Source of the DNA: Pseudoalteromonas phenolica | GTDB lineage: Bacteria > Pseudomonadota > Gammaproteobacteria > Enterobacterales > Alteromonadaceae | Direction of reading: 5' to 3' | NCBI RefSeq assembly: GCF_005886345.1 | Contig: NZ_PNEC01000003.1 | Span: 88,488-152,487, forward strand | Length of the DNA stretch: 64,000 nt | In this document: positions 16,144-25,831 of the stretch, piece by piece | Layout: the number at the start of each line of letters is the position of its first letter | Position numbering within the stretch: the stretch's first letter is position 1 | Made by a program: the position numbers and the translations under genes | The notes under the pieces: generated by a model | Database searches by the model: none | Told to the model about the DNA's origin: nothing | The model's input: the letters and a program-made list of their open reading frames with translations, nothing else

Positions 16144-18393
16144 TCAAAGCGCGCCATCAGGCTCAAATCCATCTTCACCGCTGATCTGCTCAGGTATACC
16201 GCAAATGGCTCTTGATGTTTGCATACCAGCCATTACTGCGGCTTCAACACACCCAGCATTCACACCAGTTTTGATCCAGTCTCCCGTGATGAATAAATTG
16301 CTGAAAATAGTGCCATCGGTTTCTAATCTAAATTGGCTACTATTTGTGACAGATAACACATAACGTTCTGAGGGGTCGACGTTTACGCGCCAATATTGTT
16401 CATCAAAACGTGATTCCCCCGGTAGATTACTTGCAGAGTAAAGAATGTCCCAATTAAATTGATCACCGTGATAGGCTTCAGGCCATAATGGTTGCATTTC
16501 TCTATTCAATTTCTCTAGCGCGTTTTGTTTTACAATGGCTTTTTGTTGAGCAGGGAAGTCATGTGTATCTTTACTTGGGTAATCATCACACGTAAAGGCA
16601 CTACAAAAATAAGCGAGATTTTTGGGATGATTGTTCAGTGGCCAATCTTCTTTGTCTAATAAGTTAGACATAGCAGCCCAGGTATCAAAAGGCTGTGAAA
16701 AACTACTGAGAATAGGACGCTCTTGGCTTTCAGGAATGTAGTTAAAACCAAGCTGCTCATCCGTTTTATTCATCCACAACTGAAATGCTTGGGTAGCGAC
16801 AGCTTTGACTTCAGTTGCTTGTTGTCTAAATTTGCGGTCTAGTGCGATTAATTCTGGACATAAGTGAGCAATAGAGGCGACTGAAATACCAAAAATCACT
16901 TTGTCGAAATCTTGCCCTTGCTTCAGAGTCTTGGTTGGTAAAGCGTGTCCAAATTTTGCCTCATAAACTTCAGGCCAATCACTCCAAAACGATTCCAAAT
17001 TAATATTTTTGTCTTGTAATAAATCAGCTTGCGCATCTTCAATTTGATCATAAAGCGGGTAGGAGGGCCAGCAAGGTAAGCCTTTCACATCTACAAGTGG
17101 ATCATAGCTATTTGACTTCAATGAGACCTGTTCAGTCATCACAATCTCACTAATGAGATTATCAGTTTGGCTATTAGTTGCGGGCTTTAAAGCTTCAACC
17201 TGGTGGAAAAATTCAAATTTTACACCGCGGTGTTTTAGTAATTCGTAAATAGGTGAAAATATTACATCACCCATGCCTGCTTGCATTTTCCACATAACGC
17301 CACCGTGGTAACAGAGCATAAGTCTGAGCATGGCTAAACTTGCAACGCCAGCTTCAACATCTCCTTTACTAAAATCACCATCGACATAACCGAATACTAA
17401 ATCGTAAAAACCAATAACAGGCGCTGATTCAACACTGTACTTTTCGTTCGCGCCATTCTTTTTGAGCCAATCTTTAAAATCGATATTGTTAATTGCTCCA
17501 AAGCCTTTAGAGAAAACTTTATCTTTTATTAGTCCTGTCGCCATTGCGATGGCTAAATCAGCGCAGATATAAGCGCGTCTAATCGTTGGATTATCATCGA
17601 GTAATTCAATGGCCTCACTATTTAACCAGCGTTTCAATTTACGAACTATGTACCAAACAACAAGTCTGTCTTTTGGGTTTTGTAAATTTTTATCATTCGA
17701 TCTGAGGGATAAAAGGTGTTTGAGCTGGGTGGCAAGGATCTTAGGCGAAGACCAAATTTCTTTCAGTTCATCATGCGCGGAGTCAAAAAAATCACTCACT
17801 TCGTCTTCAATGTCATCGAAGGCATCAGTTATTTCTGTAGCCAAGTGTCTTAACAAGTTTCTATCTCTAGGCTTTTTGGTTTGTAACTTAGTTACCTTGT
17901 TTGCCTGTTCAATTTCGTCTTCTAATGAGTCTATGAATTTATGAAGCCATGCAATAAGTACTTCGAGCAATTGCCAAAAATGCAGATCGAGAGTGCCATC
18001 AGCTGGGTTCCCCTCAATTGTTGGAAAGTCTACTGGCCAAGTTTGCCACTCATTTTCAATGAACTCTTGTAACACCACAAAGCTATGCGGCTTAAATGCT
18101 TCTTGCCAGGTACTCAAGGGCATATTGTCAGGTCTGTTCAATTGGTTATATACAGTTTCAATAGCACGAAATGAATTAACATAAGCACCAAACCAAACAT
18201 GTAGACCATGCTCTTCAATTCTTTGTCCTAAATAAGAGTTTCTACCACTGGCGCCTTTACCGCCTAAACGCCAACCTAGCTGGTAAACTGTAATGTCATA
18301 TTTATCTTGCCAGTTTTCATCTTCTGTTAAGTAAACAGCTGATGTCATTGCGGCAACGCCGCCACCTAAAACAACGATTTTTTCCTTAGCCAT
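16144..18393 (-). CDS. FAD-dependent oxidoreductase, phytoene desaturase/amine oxidase-like
   Basis: The 749-residue protein opens with a Rossmann dinucleotide motif, 'VVLGGGVAAMTSAVYLTE', and continues with 'QLGWRLGGKGASGRN', the second FAD contact seen in carotenoid desaturases and flavin amine oxidases. Near the C-terminus 'LFITGDWIKTGVNAGCVEAAVMAG' is the usual terminal FAD motif. The middle (about residues 150-260) is a charged helical insertion that makes it longer than typical desaturases (about 500). It has a strong AAGGAG and follows the acetoacetate-decarboxylase-like gene after 11 bp, so the two are co-expressed. Substrate unknown; a hydrophobic or polyketide/lipid substrate is a guess. 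No carotenoid genes are in the window. Confidence 0.75.
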   Translation of the reverse strand: MAKEKIVVLGGGVAAMTSAVYLTEDENWQDKYDITVYQLGWRLGGKGASGRNSYLGQRIEEHGLHVWFGAYVNSFRAIETVYNQLNRPDNMPLSTWQEAFKPHSFVVLQEFIENEWQTWPVDFPTIEGNPADGTLDLHFWQLLEVLIAWLHKFIDSLEDEIEQANKVTKLQTKKPRDRNLLRHLATEITDAFDDIEDEVSDFFDSAHDELKEIWSSPKILATQLKHLLSLRSNDKNLQNPKDRLVVWYIVRKLKRWLNSEAIELLDDNPTIRRAYICADLAIAMATGLIKDKVFSKGFGAINNIDFKDWLKKNGANEKYSVESAPVIGFYDLVFGYVDGDFSKGDVEAGVASLAMLRLMLCYHGGVMWKMQAGMGDVIFSPIYELLKHRGVKFEFFHQVEALKPATNSQTDNLISEIVMTEQVSLKSNSYDPLVDVKGLPCWPSYPLYDQIEDAQADLLQDKNINLESFWSDWPEVYEAKFGHALPTKTLKQGQDFDKVIFGISVASIAHLCPELIALDRKFRQQATEVKAVATQAFQLWMNKTDEQLGFNYIPESQERPILSSFSQPFDTWAAMSNLLDKEDWPLNNHPKNLAYFCSAFTCDDYPSKDTHDFPAQQKAIVKQNALEKLNREMQPLWPEAYHGDQFNWDILYSASNLPGESRFDEQYWRVNVDPSERYVLSVTNSSQFRLETDGTIFSNLFITGDWIKTGVNAGCVEAAVMAGMQTSRAICGIPEQISGEDGFEPDGAL

Positions 18394-18404
18394 AGTCAGC
18401 TCCT

Positions 18405-19364
18405 TTAGCTGTTACTTGAAACTATTTCATAAGCACCATCCTGGTCAAAATCCATACATACATAATAGGGAAGTAGGGCTTTTTGCTGCCCAATTTTAAT
18501 GCCAAACATCTGATCAAACGGGAAAGCATCGAGTTTATTGATGTTGACGTGATACTCGTCTTTGAGCATCGCTATCTTATGGACTTTTCTCACCGTTGAA
18601 GGTGAGTGAACCACTGCACTGTATACCGCATTATGGGCAAACCCGTCAGGTATTTGTTTAAACAGAATTTGATCCATTTGCGGGTTTTTAATCCCACTCA
18701 TAAATTGCTTTATAAGTTCAGCGCTTATTTGGACCTCCTCAATACTCGCATGGATAAGTTCGGCCACTTCTTGACCAACTTCTATGATCTCTTCAAATAG
18801 CGAATCACCGTCAGAGAAACGTTTAATGGTGAGCAATTCGTGCCAGTCCATTTTGGTAGTGGGGTTAAACGGCTGAAAGGTTTCTAGGCTTAAAGTAAAG
18901 TTGTCAGCTTGTTTATAGTCACTTGGCATAGAGTAGCGGCACAAATACTTGTTATAACCCCAAGTTTCGCGACCATTCACTAAGGCGTTAATATTATTTA
19001 CGGTGATAAACGCCGGATACCAATAAATATGTAAAGCTTTCTTTGTGCTCTTATCTACCTTAGCAATAGGCAACCAAACAATAATATCTGTTTCTTGCAT
19101 CCAACCGTATTGACTAAAGGGTTCAACTTTTGAAGCGATGTCTTCAATATCAGTAAAAGTAAGTAAACAATATTGAGAGAGTGGCTTAAAATACACCTCA
19201 TTTGTTGAAACTGAATTTAGCGTTGAATCGACAAAATTGGTGATCGTGTCGTATTTACCTTCAATAAAAAAACCGTACATTCTTGCATTGAGCATTCGAC
19301 AGGGTGGCTTTGCAATAGGGTTTCCTAAAAAGTGCTGGTAACTTCCAGAGTTATTCTCTGACAT
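18405..19364 (-). CDS. Acetoacetate decarboxylase-like protein
   Basis: The 319-residue protein has the acetoacetate decarboxylase fold signature 'LVNGRETWGYNKYLCRY', in which the Lys after 'GY-N' corresponds to the Schiff-base lysine of the clostridial enzyme (family pattern E-x-W-G-Y/F-x-K). Whether it truly decarboxylates is unknown, since many family members use the lysine for aldol or dehydration chemistry. No signal peptide is visible. It is upstream in a two-gene transcript with the FAD oxidoreductase (11-bp gap), which suggests one enzyme passes a keto-type product to the other. The ATG at 19364 is preceded by a GAAGGAAA stretch on the coding strand. Confidence 0.7.
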   Translation of the reverse strand: MSENNSGSYQHFLGNPIAKPPCRMLNARMYGFFIEGKYDTITNFVDSTLNSVSTNEVYFKPLSQYCLLTFTDIEDIASKVEPFSQYGWMQETDIIVWLPIAKVDKSTKKALHIYWYPAFITVNNINALVNGRETWGYNKYLCRYSMPSDYKQADNFTLSLETFQPFNPTTKMDWHELLTIKRFSDGDSLFEEIIEVGQEVAELIHASIEEVQISAELIKQFMSGIKNPQMDQILFKQIPDGFAHNAVYSAVVHSPSTVRKVHKIAMLKDEYHVNINKLDAFPFDQMFGIKIGQQKALLPYYVCMDFDQDGAYEIVSSNS

Positions 19365-19475
19365 AGCAATTTCCTTCTTCGATAGCGTGATTGCTCTATC
19401 TGTTTTAGCAGAGGAAATTTGAATTATCGAGTAAATGATAAGAAATAGCAGAGCGCTAACTCTACTATTTATAAA

Positions 19476-19802
19476 TTAAGCCGCTGATGTATCGGCTTTC
19501 TTATTTTTAGCCATTTTTTTAGCTCTCTTGATTGCAAACTTTTTTGATGCTTTCTTTTGGGCAATTTTCATGACTTTGGCATCTTTTAGCTGTTTTGTTG
19601 CATGCTTCAGTTTCTTTGAGGCTTTCTCGGCTGCACTTTCTGCTTCTTTGGCTTGTTTTACTGCCAATTCAGCCTTTTGAGAAGCGTGTCTTGCAATCGC
19701 CGTTGTCCGCTCAACTTCAAGTTGACTATTTTTGATTATCTTTTCTAGTTTTGTCAGCCTATCTTCAAAATCCAGATCAATATCTACTGTTAATTCTTCC
19801 AT
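19476..19802 (-). CDS. Small Lys/Ala-rich coiled-coil protein next to PPK2
   Basis: This 108-residue protein has an acidic N-terminus ('MEELTVDIDLDFEDRL'), a long amphipathic helix rich in Ala, Glu and Lys (about residues 20-75) and a very basic tail ('KKASKKFAIKRAKKMAKNKK'). There is no signal peptide or membrane segment. The layout recalls phasin-like and histone H1-like proteins. It begins nine bases after the ppk2 stop with GGAG-type sequence upstream, so the two are one transcript. A role in binding polyphosphate or DNA through the basic tail is inferred from context only. Confidence 0.65.
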   Translation of the reverse strand: MEELTVDIDLDFEDRLTKLEKIIKNSQLEVERTTAIARHASQKAELAVKQAKEAESAAEKASKKLKHATKQLKDAKVMKIAQKKASKKFAIKRAKKMAKNKKADTSAA

Positions 19803-19811
19803 TTTGGCTCC

Positions 19812-20690
19812 TTATTTATGTTCAAAAGAGCTAGGCTCACCAACAATCAATGGGTCTACTTGATTAACCACGTCTTCGTCTTTACCAGGGTAGTCTAAAC
19901 AGCTCAAAAAGTGTCTCATACAGTTAATACGGCCACGTTTTTTGTCGTCAGAGCGGATCTGTGTCCATGGTGCATCTTTGGTATGAGTGTGAAACATCAT
20001 GGCATCTTTCGCTTCGCTGTAATTATGCCATTTTGAAAGCGAGGCCATATCAACTGGACTGAGCTTCCATTGCTTTAATGGGTCGTTTTGGCGAGACTTA
20101 AAGCGTCTAAATTGTTCTTCACGACTAACAGAGAACCAATATTTAAATAATTTAATACCGCTATTGACCAGCATACGTTCGAGATCGGGTGTTTGGCGCA
20201 TAAATTCGAGATATTCATTATCGTCACAAAAGCCCATGACTTTTTCTACACCAGCACGGTTATACCAAGAGCGGTCGAATAGAATGATTTCACCTTTTGT
20301 TGGTAAATGCTGAATATAACGTTGAAAATACCACTGATTACGCTCTCTGGCATTGGGTTTTTCTAGGGCGATGACGTGCGCGCCACGGGGGTTGAGGTGT
20401 TCCATAAAACGCTTAATTGTGCCGCCTTTACCTGCTGCATCTCGGCCTTCAAATAAAATCACAATACGTTGATTGGTTTGCTTGACCCAACCTTGCATTT
20501 TTAAAAGCTCAATTTGTAATTCGTGTTTATGCCTTTCGTAATCAACAACATCCATCTTAGATGAATAGGGGTACTTACCATCAGCGTTCCACTTCATTGG
20601 TGGGTTTTTAGCATGTAGATCAAATACAAGCTCATCACCTGAATTATTGACCGAATTGGGTCGAACCGGCTCAACATTGTTTGATTGCAT
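19812..20690 (-). CDS. ppk2: Polyphosphate kinase 2 (PPK2 family, single domain)
   Basis: The 292-residue cytosolic enzyme transfers phosphate between polyphosphate and nucleotides. Walker A is 'FEGRDAAGKGGTIKRF', the conserved 'LNPRGAHVIALEKP' follows, and the Walker B/lid region is 'ILFDRSWYNRAGVE'. The C-terminal 'SPVDMASLSKWHNYSEAKDAM' and 'DAPWTQIRSDDKKRGRINC' are typical of one-domain class I PPK2 proteins, which mostly phosphorylate nucleoside diphosphates. I chose ATG 20690 because AAGGAG lies five bases upstream; GTG 20696 would be too close. It heads a transcript with the Lys-rich coiled-coil gene. Confidence 0.93.
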   Translation of the reverse strand: MQSNNVEPVRPNSVNNSGDELVFDLHAKNPPMKWNADGKYPYSSKMDVVDYERHKHELQIELLKMQGWVKQTNQRIVILFEGRDAAGKGGTIKRFMEHLNPRGAHVIALEKPNARERNQWYFQRYIQHLPTKGEIILFDRSWYNRAGVEKVMGFCDDNEYLEFMRQTPDLERMLVNSGIKLFKYWFSVSREEQFRRFKSRQNDPLKQWKLSPVDMASLSKWHNYSEAKDAMMFHTHTKDAPWTQIRSDDKKRGRINCMRHFLSCLDYPGKDEDVVNQVDPLIVGEPSSFEHK

Positions 20691-20892
20691 AAGCACTCCT
20701 TAGATTAAGTAAGGGTAAAAGGTAAGGGGATATTTTAACTATAATCGCTTTGTTTAGATAAGCATTGATCTGAATCTAAAGAATGGAGATTCACCTCTAA
20801 AAGAGGGTTGCGTTTCACGAGCACATCGATTTTGTTATTCTCCAAGTGCTTTAAGTGAGATCAGACGAAAAAGAAAGTTTTCAATAAATATA

Positions 20893-20938
20893 GACATAAA
20901 AAAAGTAACGCCTGATTATAATCATCAGGCGTTACTTT
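20893..20938 (-). terminator. Intrinsic terminator of htpX
   Basis: AAAGTAACGCCTGAT (20902-20916) pairs with ATCAGGCGTTACTTT (20924-20938). On the minus strand the stem is followed by a run of U from the A-rich sequence at 20895-20904. Confidence 0.85.
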
Positions 20939-20967
20939 AATAGACATAGGCTATTGATTAATATTTA

Positions 20968-21834
20968 TTACTTCAATGCATTAATACGTTGCTCAAGTGG
21001 TGGGTGAGAAGCAAACATATCAGCAATACTCTTACCTGAAGCAATACCAAAAGCCATCATAGAGCCCTCAAGCTGTGATTCATGGTTGGTACGCAGGCGC
21101 TCAAGTGCTGCTCGCATTTTATGTGCACCAACTAATTGCGCAGCACCGCTGTCAGCAGCGAATTCTCGCTTACGGCTAAAGTAGGCAACGACAACCGACG
21201 CTAAAATGCCGAAAATCACTTGGAAGATCATATCAAAGATGAAATAAGTCCAACTGCCACCACTGTTTTCACCTTCTTCATCACTGTTTAAGAAGTTATC
21301 AACGATGCCTGCAAGTACTTTAGAGATGAAGATAACAAAGGTATTTACAACGCCCTGGATCAAAGTCAGGGTTACCATGTCACCATTTGCAACGTGAGAA
21401 ACCTCATGTGCCAGGACGGCTTCAGCTTCGTCACGAGTCATGTTGTGCATGAGCCCTGTGCTTACAGCAACAAGACTATTATTCTTACTCGGGCCAGTTG
21501 CGAACGCATTCATTTCTTGGCTGTCGTAAATTGCCACTTCTGGCATTTTAATTCCTACTTGCTCCGCTTGACGTGAAACCGTTGTCATTAACCAATGTTC
21601 AGTTTCATTTCTTGGTTGCTCAATGACATAAGCACCAGTCGATTTCTTGGCCATCCATTTCGACATAAATAGTGAAATAAACGCGCCACCAAAACCAAAC
21701 ACAGTTGATATCATTAAAATACCACCTAGGCTTCGGTTGCTAATACCAAAGACACTCATTAGGATGGATAAGACAACACCTAAAACGATCATCACCGCTA
21801 GGTTTGTAATCAAAAACAACACGACTCGTTTCAT
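20968..21834 (-). CDS. htpX: Membrane-bound zinc metalloprotease HtpX
   Basis: HtpX degrades misfolded inner-membrane proteins together with FtsH. The zinc site is intact: H143-E-x-x-H147 in '[15 protein letters not shown]' and the third ligand Glu in '[13 protein letters not shown]'. Four hydrophobic segments are visible, two at the N-terminus ('[23 protein letters not shown]', '[21 protein letters not shown]') and two central. I chose ATG 21834 ('[11 protein letters not shown]'), four bases after GAGGGG and matching the family N-terminus, over a TTG at 21858. The resulting 288 residues fit E. coli HtpX (293). It is monocistronic; induction by envelope or heat stress is known for the family. 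Confidence 0.95.
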   Translation of the reverse strand: MKRVVLFLITNLAVMIVLGVVLSILMSVFGISNRSLGGILMISTVFGFGGAFISLFMSKWMAKKSTGAYVIEQPRNETEHWLMTTVSRQAEQVGIKMPEVAIYDSQEMNAFATGPSKNNSLVAVSTGLMHNMTRDEAEAVLAHEVSHVANGDMVTLTLIQGVVNTFVIFISKVLAGIVDNFLNSDEEGENSGGSWTYFIFDMIFQVIFGILASVVVAYFSRKREFAADSGAAQLVGAHKMRAALERLRTNHESQLEGSMMAFGIASGKSIADMFASHPPLEQRINALK

Positions 21835-22010
21835 AAGACCCCTCAAAAATAAAGCCAATCAGTAATTTGTGCGATTATTTGTTTAAAAGTTCAATATTCA
21901 TCAATATATGGGCGAAATGTTTCGTTTAAATAGTTTCAAACAAAAATTTGGATTTGTTGATAATTAAATACGTTAATTTTGTGGTTTGGGTTTGAAATAG
22001 TGCTGCGTTG

Positions 22011-22039
22011 AAGCAGCTAGGATCAAATCCTAGCTGCTT
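22011..22039. other. Stable hairpin downstream of the serine hydrolase gene
   Basis: AAGCAGCTAGGAT (22011-22023) pairs perfectly with ATCCTAGCTGCTT (22027-22039) with a three-base loop. It lies 20 bases past the stop of the minus-strand serine hydrolase. There is no adjacent U-run, so termination is uncertain. Confidence 0.5.
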
Positions 22040-22058
22040 GTGGTGAGGTGAAGGGTAG

Positions 22059-23498
22059 TTACAGTCGTTTCATAAGTTGATTTACTTTTGCGATAACAGG
22101 CCAAGCTGATGACTCATAATTACCCAACACAACTAAGATATAGCCTTTTTCTTGATACATATTTAAACGAGCGGTCATACCGAGGTGCTGACCGTTATGA
22201 CCAATAATGGTATTTTCTTCGTCGCCTCTTATTGAAAAGCCATACCCCCAGTTATTTGCATTAAGCTCTGGTTTTGCACTTAGTGCTTGTTGAGCGAGGG
22301 ATTTGCTTATTAATTTGCCATTTTGCATTGCAATCGCAAATTTATGGAGATCTGACACTGTAGAGTAGCCCCCGCCAGCAGGGCCACCTTTTACAGATTG
22401 AAACATTAAATTCTCGGTGATTTGGCCGGTTTCTACTGAAAACCAATAGTTCCTTGCCGTGTTCTTGACGGGGACGTCTAAGTCAAAACTACCGCTATTG
22501 CGCATGTCTGCTTTGGCATAAACGTGTTTGTTAATGAAGTCGAAATAACTTTCACCGCTCACATTTTCGATGATTTTCCCAAGCAGCATCATACCGTTAT
22601 TGCTGTACCTCCATCTTGAACCTGGTTCAAAGGTTGTATCGATGGAAGCAAGTAGGGGGGTTATATCTTTTAATGATCGGACTTTATTTTGAATTGCATT
22701 AAAGCCTTCTCCATTTCCAATACCCGATGTATGACTCAGCAAATGTTTAATTTTAATTTTTGAAAAATCTCCCTCACCTAAAAGGTTTGGGTCAATATAC
22801 TTTGTCATTGGGTCATCTAGTGACATTTTACCTTGTTCAACTAGCTGCAAAATAGCAGTACTGGTAAACATCTTATTCATCGAACCAATTTGGAATTTCG
22901 TATTTAAATTATTAGGCACATCGTAACGTCTTGAAGCTAATCCGTGTGCAGCAGAGAAGAGCACTTTGTCACCTTTAGCGAGTAAAATAGCGCCAGAAAA
23001 CGCGCCGTTATTCGCCAATCTGGTACTGTAGCTTTTTACTTCTTCGACAAATCTATCATCCGATAATTTAGAAAGATGAGAGGTGTCTTTTGGGTTTTCC
23101 CCAATATACCAACCTGTTATAGCGCGCTGTTGCTCATTATTGAAATAGATTACCATGCGGTATTGCATATCAATGTTTTTAGAATAAAGCGTACTAATAT
23201 GTTGTAAGCCGTTGTCTGTTGTTTCCAATTTAGAATCTAAGACTTCTAAATTGCCAAGGTAAAGTGCTTTGTTCATTGAGTAGCCAACATATCTGTCTTT
23301 GCCCGTACCTTCCCAACGTGAAAGCGCATCTTTTGAGAAATGAGAAACAACAAAGTTTTCTATGTTAGACAGGTTTTGACTATTCAGTGCGGTTAAAAAA
23401 GTATCAGCCACTTTATTGTGATTAAGGGTTTTTTCAGCAGCAACTGAGGCGCTGCTAACAACTGCTAATAGAGAAAGTGCAATAAAAGTTCGATTCAT
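22059..23498 (-). CDS. Secreted serine hydrolase, class C beta-lactamase/penicillin-binding family
   Basis: The 479-residue protein has a Sec signal peptide ('MNRTFIALSLLAVVSSASVAAE'), an N-terminal region of about 130 residues resembling accessory NTF2-like domains, and a beta-lactamase-type transpeptidase fold. Active-site elements are S206-x-x-K209 ('IGSMNKMF'), Y298-S-N ('RWRYSNNG') and 'IGHNGQHLG' in place of the KTG box. Members include class C beta-lactamases, D-amino peptidases and esterases; with H-x-G instead of KTG it is more likely an esterase or peptidase than an antibiotic-degrading enzyme. AGGAAT precedes the ATG. It is divergent from a membrane winged-helix regulator across 153 bp, which may control it. 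Confidence 0.85.
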   Translation of the reverse strand: MNRTFIALSLLAVVSSASVAAEKTLNHNKVADTFLTALNSQNLSNIENFVVSHFSKDALSRWEGTGKDRYVGYSMNKALYLGNLEVLDSKLETTDNGLQHISTLYSKNIDMQYRMVIYFNNEQQRAITGWYIGENPKDTSHLSKLSDDRFVEEVKSYSTRLANNGAFSGAILLAKGDKVLFSAAHGLASRRYDVPNNLNTKFQIGSMNKMFTSTAILQLVEQGKMSLDDPMTKYIDPNLLGEGDFSKIKIKHLLSHTSGIGNGEGFNAIQNKVRSLKDITPLLASIDTTFEPGSRWRYSNNGMMLLGKIIENVSGESYFDFINKHVYAKADMRNSGSFDLDVPVKNTARNYWFSVETGQITENLMFQSVKGGPAGGGYSTVSDLHKFAIAMQNGKLISKSLAQQALSAKPELNANNWGYGFSIRGDEENTIIGHNGQHLGMTARLNMYQEKGYILVVLGNYESSAWPVIAKVNQLMKRL

Positions 23499-23651
23499 GT
23501 TGTATTCCTTTTGTATTTAATTGATTAATATGGCTGTCTGCCTTGGTGACTGTTTTACTTTTTTATTTGCAAGCAGGCGATGATGAAGCCATTAAGAACA
23601 GATTAAAAAAGGCTTAAGGAAAATATAACTCATAATTACAAAGAGATAAGA

Positions 23652-25739
23652 TTGGATTCGTCATATAAAAATTTACCAGAAAAAATTTCTATCAATGAAT
23701 TTAGAGTTGATTTTGGAACCGGACAGATTTCGACAGATACAAAAATAGAAGTAATAGAGCCAAAAGTAATGGATTTACTAAGGGTACTTTGTGGTGCACC
23801 TAAACAGGTTCATAGCGCTGAAGTTCTATTTGAAAAAGTTTGGCCCAAATCTATTTACAGCCCCAACTCAGTTAGAAGAAATATAGCTTTGCTGAGACAA
23901 GCATTATCTGATGAAGATAAAACGCTAATTAAAACCCACCCAAAAAGAGGATACAGTTTAGAAGCGTCAATAAACTTGCTTGATAGTACGAATGAAAAAG
24001 CACAGCAGCAAGGCTCAAGTTTAGATACTGAAAAGTCTGCATTACTCAAGATAAAGTCATCGCACTTAGCTTTGATTTTCTTAATCGTATGTATTGTTTC
24101 GGTTTCTAGTGTGGTTTTATTCAATGCTCAAAAGTCAGAAATTAAGCTTTCTAATCTGAGTCCGATAACGTCTAGTAATGAGAAAGAGCGTTATATGCAG
24201 GTTAGTCCGGATGGTCGATATATGGCTTATATTCAAAGCGGACCTAGTCAACGCAGACTATTATTGAAAGACCTTGTAACGCAAAAGGAGTGGCCTTTAA
24301 GTCAAAAGGGTAAAGCTTATACATATCTTGCATGGGACATGCATTTAAATAGTATTGTTTATTCCTCAAAAGAACAAAATAGCATCTCTTTTAATCGTAT
24401 TTTACTGGATGCACAAAGAAAGCCAGTTTCGGAGCAAATATTATTTCAGCGCCAAGATATCACTTGGAATAGTGTGTTTTTTATTGATGAGAAACAGAAC
24501 CTTTATTATCTAGCTAATAAAAACAGTTCTGAGCACAGCCGCAATGCAAGTTTGTATCGCCATAACCTTGCAACAGGTTTATCTGAAGCACTTCTTGAGC
24601 CAAATGATGAATTTAAGCCTTATAAAATTGCATTATCACCAACTCAAAACGACTTAGCATTAATTGGCTTTAATCATTCAGGTATTTCAGAGATTAAAAT
24701 ATTAAACTTTAATTCTAAAAAGATAAGTTTAGTTGGTGAGATTGATCATAATTGGCATTTCTTGACTTGGTTTGAAGATGAGCGCGCTATTTTGCTTAGT
24801 AATGGTAGCCAACTTAATAAAATAGACTTAAATGGTAAACTCAGCCCATTGAATTATAAGAGTTTTAATTTTCTTGTTTATCCACAAATCGTGAAAGATA
24901 TCTTGTACTTTGTAGAAGCAAAAACTGACCAAGACATTTTGCTAGCACAATTAAACAAGTCAGCAAAACCGGTCACGATTATAGATTCCAATACAGTTGA
25001 TATGTTTCCTGCAATTTCTAATGACAAAAAGACAATTGCTTATGTCTCTCTTAGAAATGGTTTGCCGCAATTGTTTATAAAAGATTTGCAGAGCAAACAG
25101 AACCGCTTAATATTTGAAAATGAAGATAAAGAATATGCCCTGAGTGAACCTATTTGGGATAGAACCAATAAACGATTAGTAAGTAGTATTAATAATAAAC
25201 CCTTTATTGTTCATCTCGAAGAGACTCATCAAAGAATAGAATGGTTAGAAAGTGTTATTGGAGTACCAAAAGCATGGTATCAAGAAACAGATGCCATTTT
25301 GTTTGTAGATAAAAGAACCCATAATGATGAACTTATTCGTCTTAAAGTATCGACACGCCAGGTAAAGCCCTTAAACTTTGTACTTGGCAAACAAAAAGTG
25401 TTCTTAAATAACGCAGACAGTTTGATTGTCTTCAATGGTGAAAAGGTTGCGGATGCTCAGTCAGGTTTAAACCTACTTACTGATATTGAAACAATACAAG
25501 AAGTGTACCCTCAAAATAATGGGTTTTATTTTACGACAAGTGATAAAATCAAAACGGATTTGCATTTTTATCAATATGAAAGCAGAGAAGTTATCAAAGT
25601 TAAAAGACAGTACGGCACCTTTGATCTGATCTGTTCAAATCACTGTGACCAAATTCTTTCTATATCCGGTGACATTGTCTTGCTTAAGGAGCGAGAGGGT
25701 TTTGCTGATATTCTAAAGGTACAACTCTCTACTGAATAG
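23652..25739 (+). CDS. CadC-like winged-helix membrane regulator with TolB-type beta-propeller
   Basis: Residues 10-110 form an OmpR-type winged helix ('VMDLLRVLCGAPKQVHSAEV', 'SPNSVRRNIALLRQALSD', wing 'THPKRGYSLEA'). A single transmembrane helix follows ('LALIFLIVCIVSVSSVVLF'), then about 530 residues of repeated TolB/WD40-like blades ('MQVSPDGRYMAYIQSG', 'MFPAISNDKKTIAYVSLRNG'), predicted periplasmic. It senses something outside the membrane and binds DNA inside. The best in-frame start is TTG 23652 after AAGAGA; no ATG is available. It stands divergent from the serine hydrolase, a likely target by position only. This type of regulator is abundant in Alteromonadales. Confidence 0.82.
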   Translation: MDSSYKNLPEKISINEFRVDFGTGQISTDTKIEVIEPKVMDLLRVLCGAPKQVHSAEVLFEKVWPKSIYSPNSVRRNIALLRQALSDEDKTLIKTHPKRGYSLEASINLLDSTNEKAQQQGSSLDTEKSALLKIKSSHLALIFLIVCIVSVSSVVLFNAQKSEIKLSNLSPITSSNEKERYMQVSPDGRYMAYIQSGPSQRRLLLKDLVTQKEWPLSQKGKAYTYLAWDMHLNSIVYSSKEQNSISFNRILLDAQRKPVSEQILFQRQDITWNSVFFIDEKQNLYYLANKNSSEHSRNASLYRHNLATGLSEALLEPNDEFKPYKIALSPTQNDLALIGFNHSGISEIKILNFNSKKISLVGEIDHNWHFLTWFEDERAILLSNGSQLNKIDLNGKLSPLNYKSFNFLVYPQIVKDILYFVEAKTDQDILLAQLNKSAKPVTIIDSNTVDMFPAISNDKKTIAYVSLRNGLPQLFIKDLQSKQNRLIFENEDKEYALSEPIWDRTNKRLVSSINNKPFIVHLEETHQRIEWLESVIGVPKAWYQETDAILFVDKRTHNDELIRLKVSTRQVKPLNFVLGKQKVFLNNADSLIVFNGEKVADAQSGLNLLTDIETIQEVYPQNNGFYFTTSDKIKTDLHFYQYESREVIKVKRQYGTFDLICSNHCDQILSISGDIVLLKEREGFADILKVQLSTE

Positions 25740-25787
25740 GTCTTTTGATGTTAAAACCTCATCTGTAGTATGTAAGTAAATTCATAT

Positions 25788-25831
25788 AATGAAAGTAAAA
25801 TCAAAGTAATTTGGTTCTACTTTCATTTTTA
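25788..25831 (+). terminator. Possible terminator of the winged-helix regulator
   Basis: AATGAAAGTA (25788-25797) pairs with TACTTTCATT (25818-25827), followed by TTTT. The loop is long (20 bases) and the structure overlaps the 3' end of the converging thioredoxin-like gene, so the call is tentative. Confidence 0.35.

Noticed and set aside
22059..23498. Calling the serine hydrolase an antibiotic-resistance beta-lactamase
   Set aside because: S-x-x-K and Y-S-N are present, but the KTG box is replaced by H-N-G, and the N-terminal extra domain fits other serine hydrolases.
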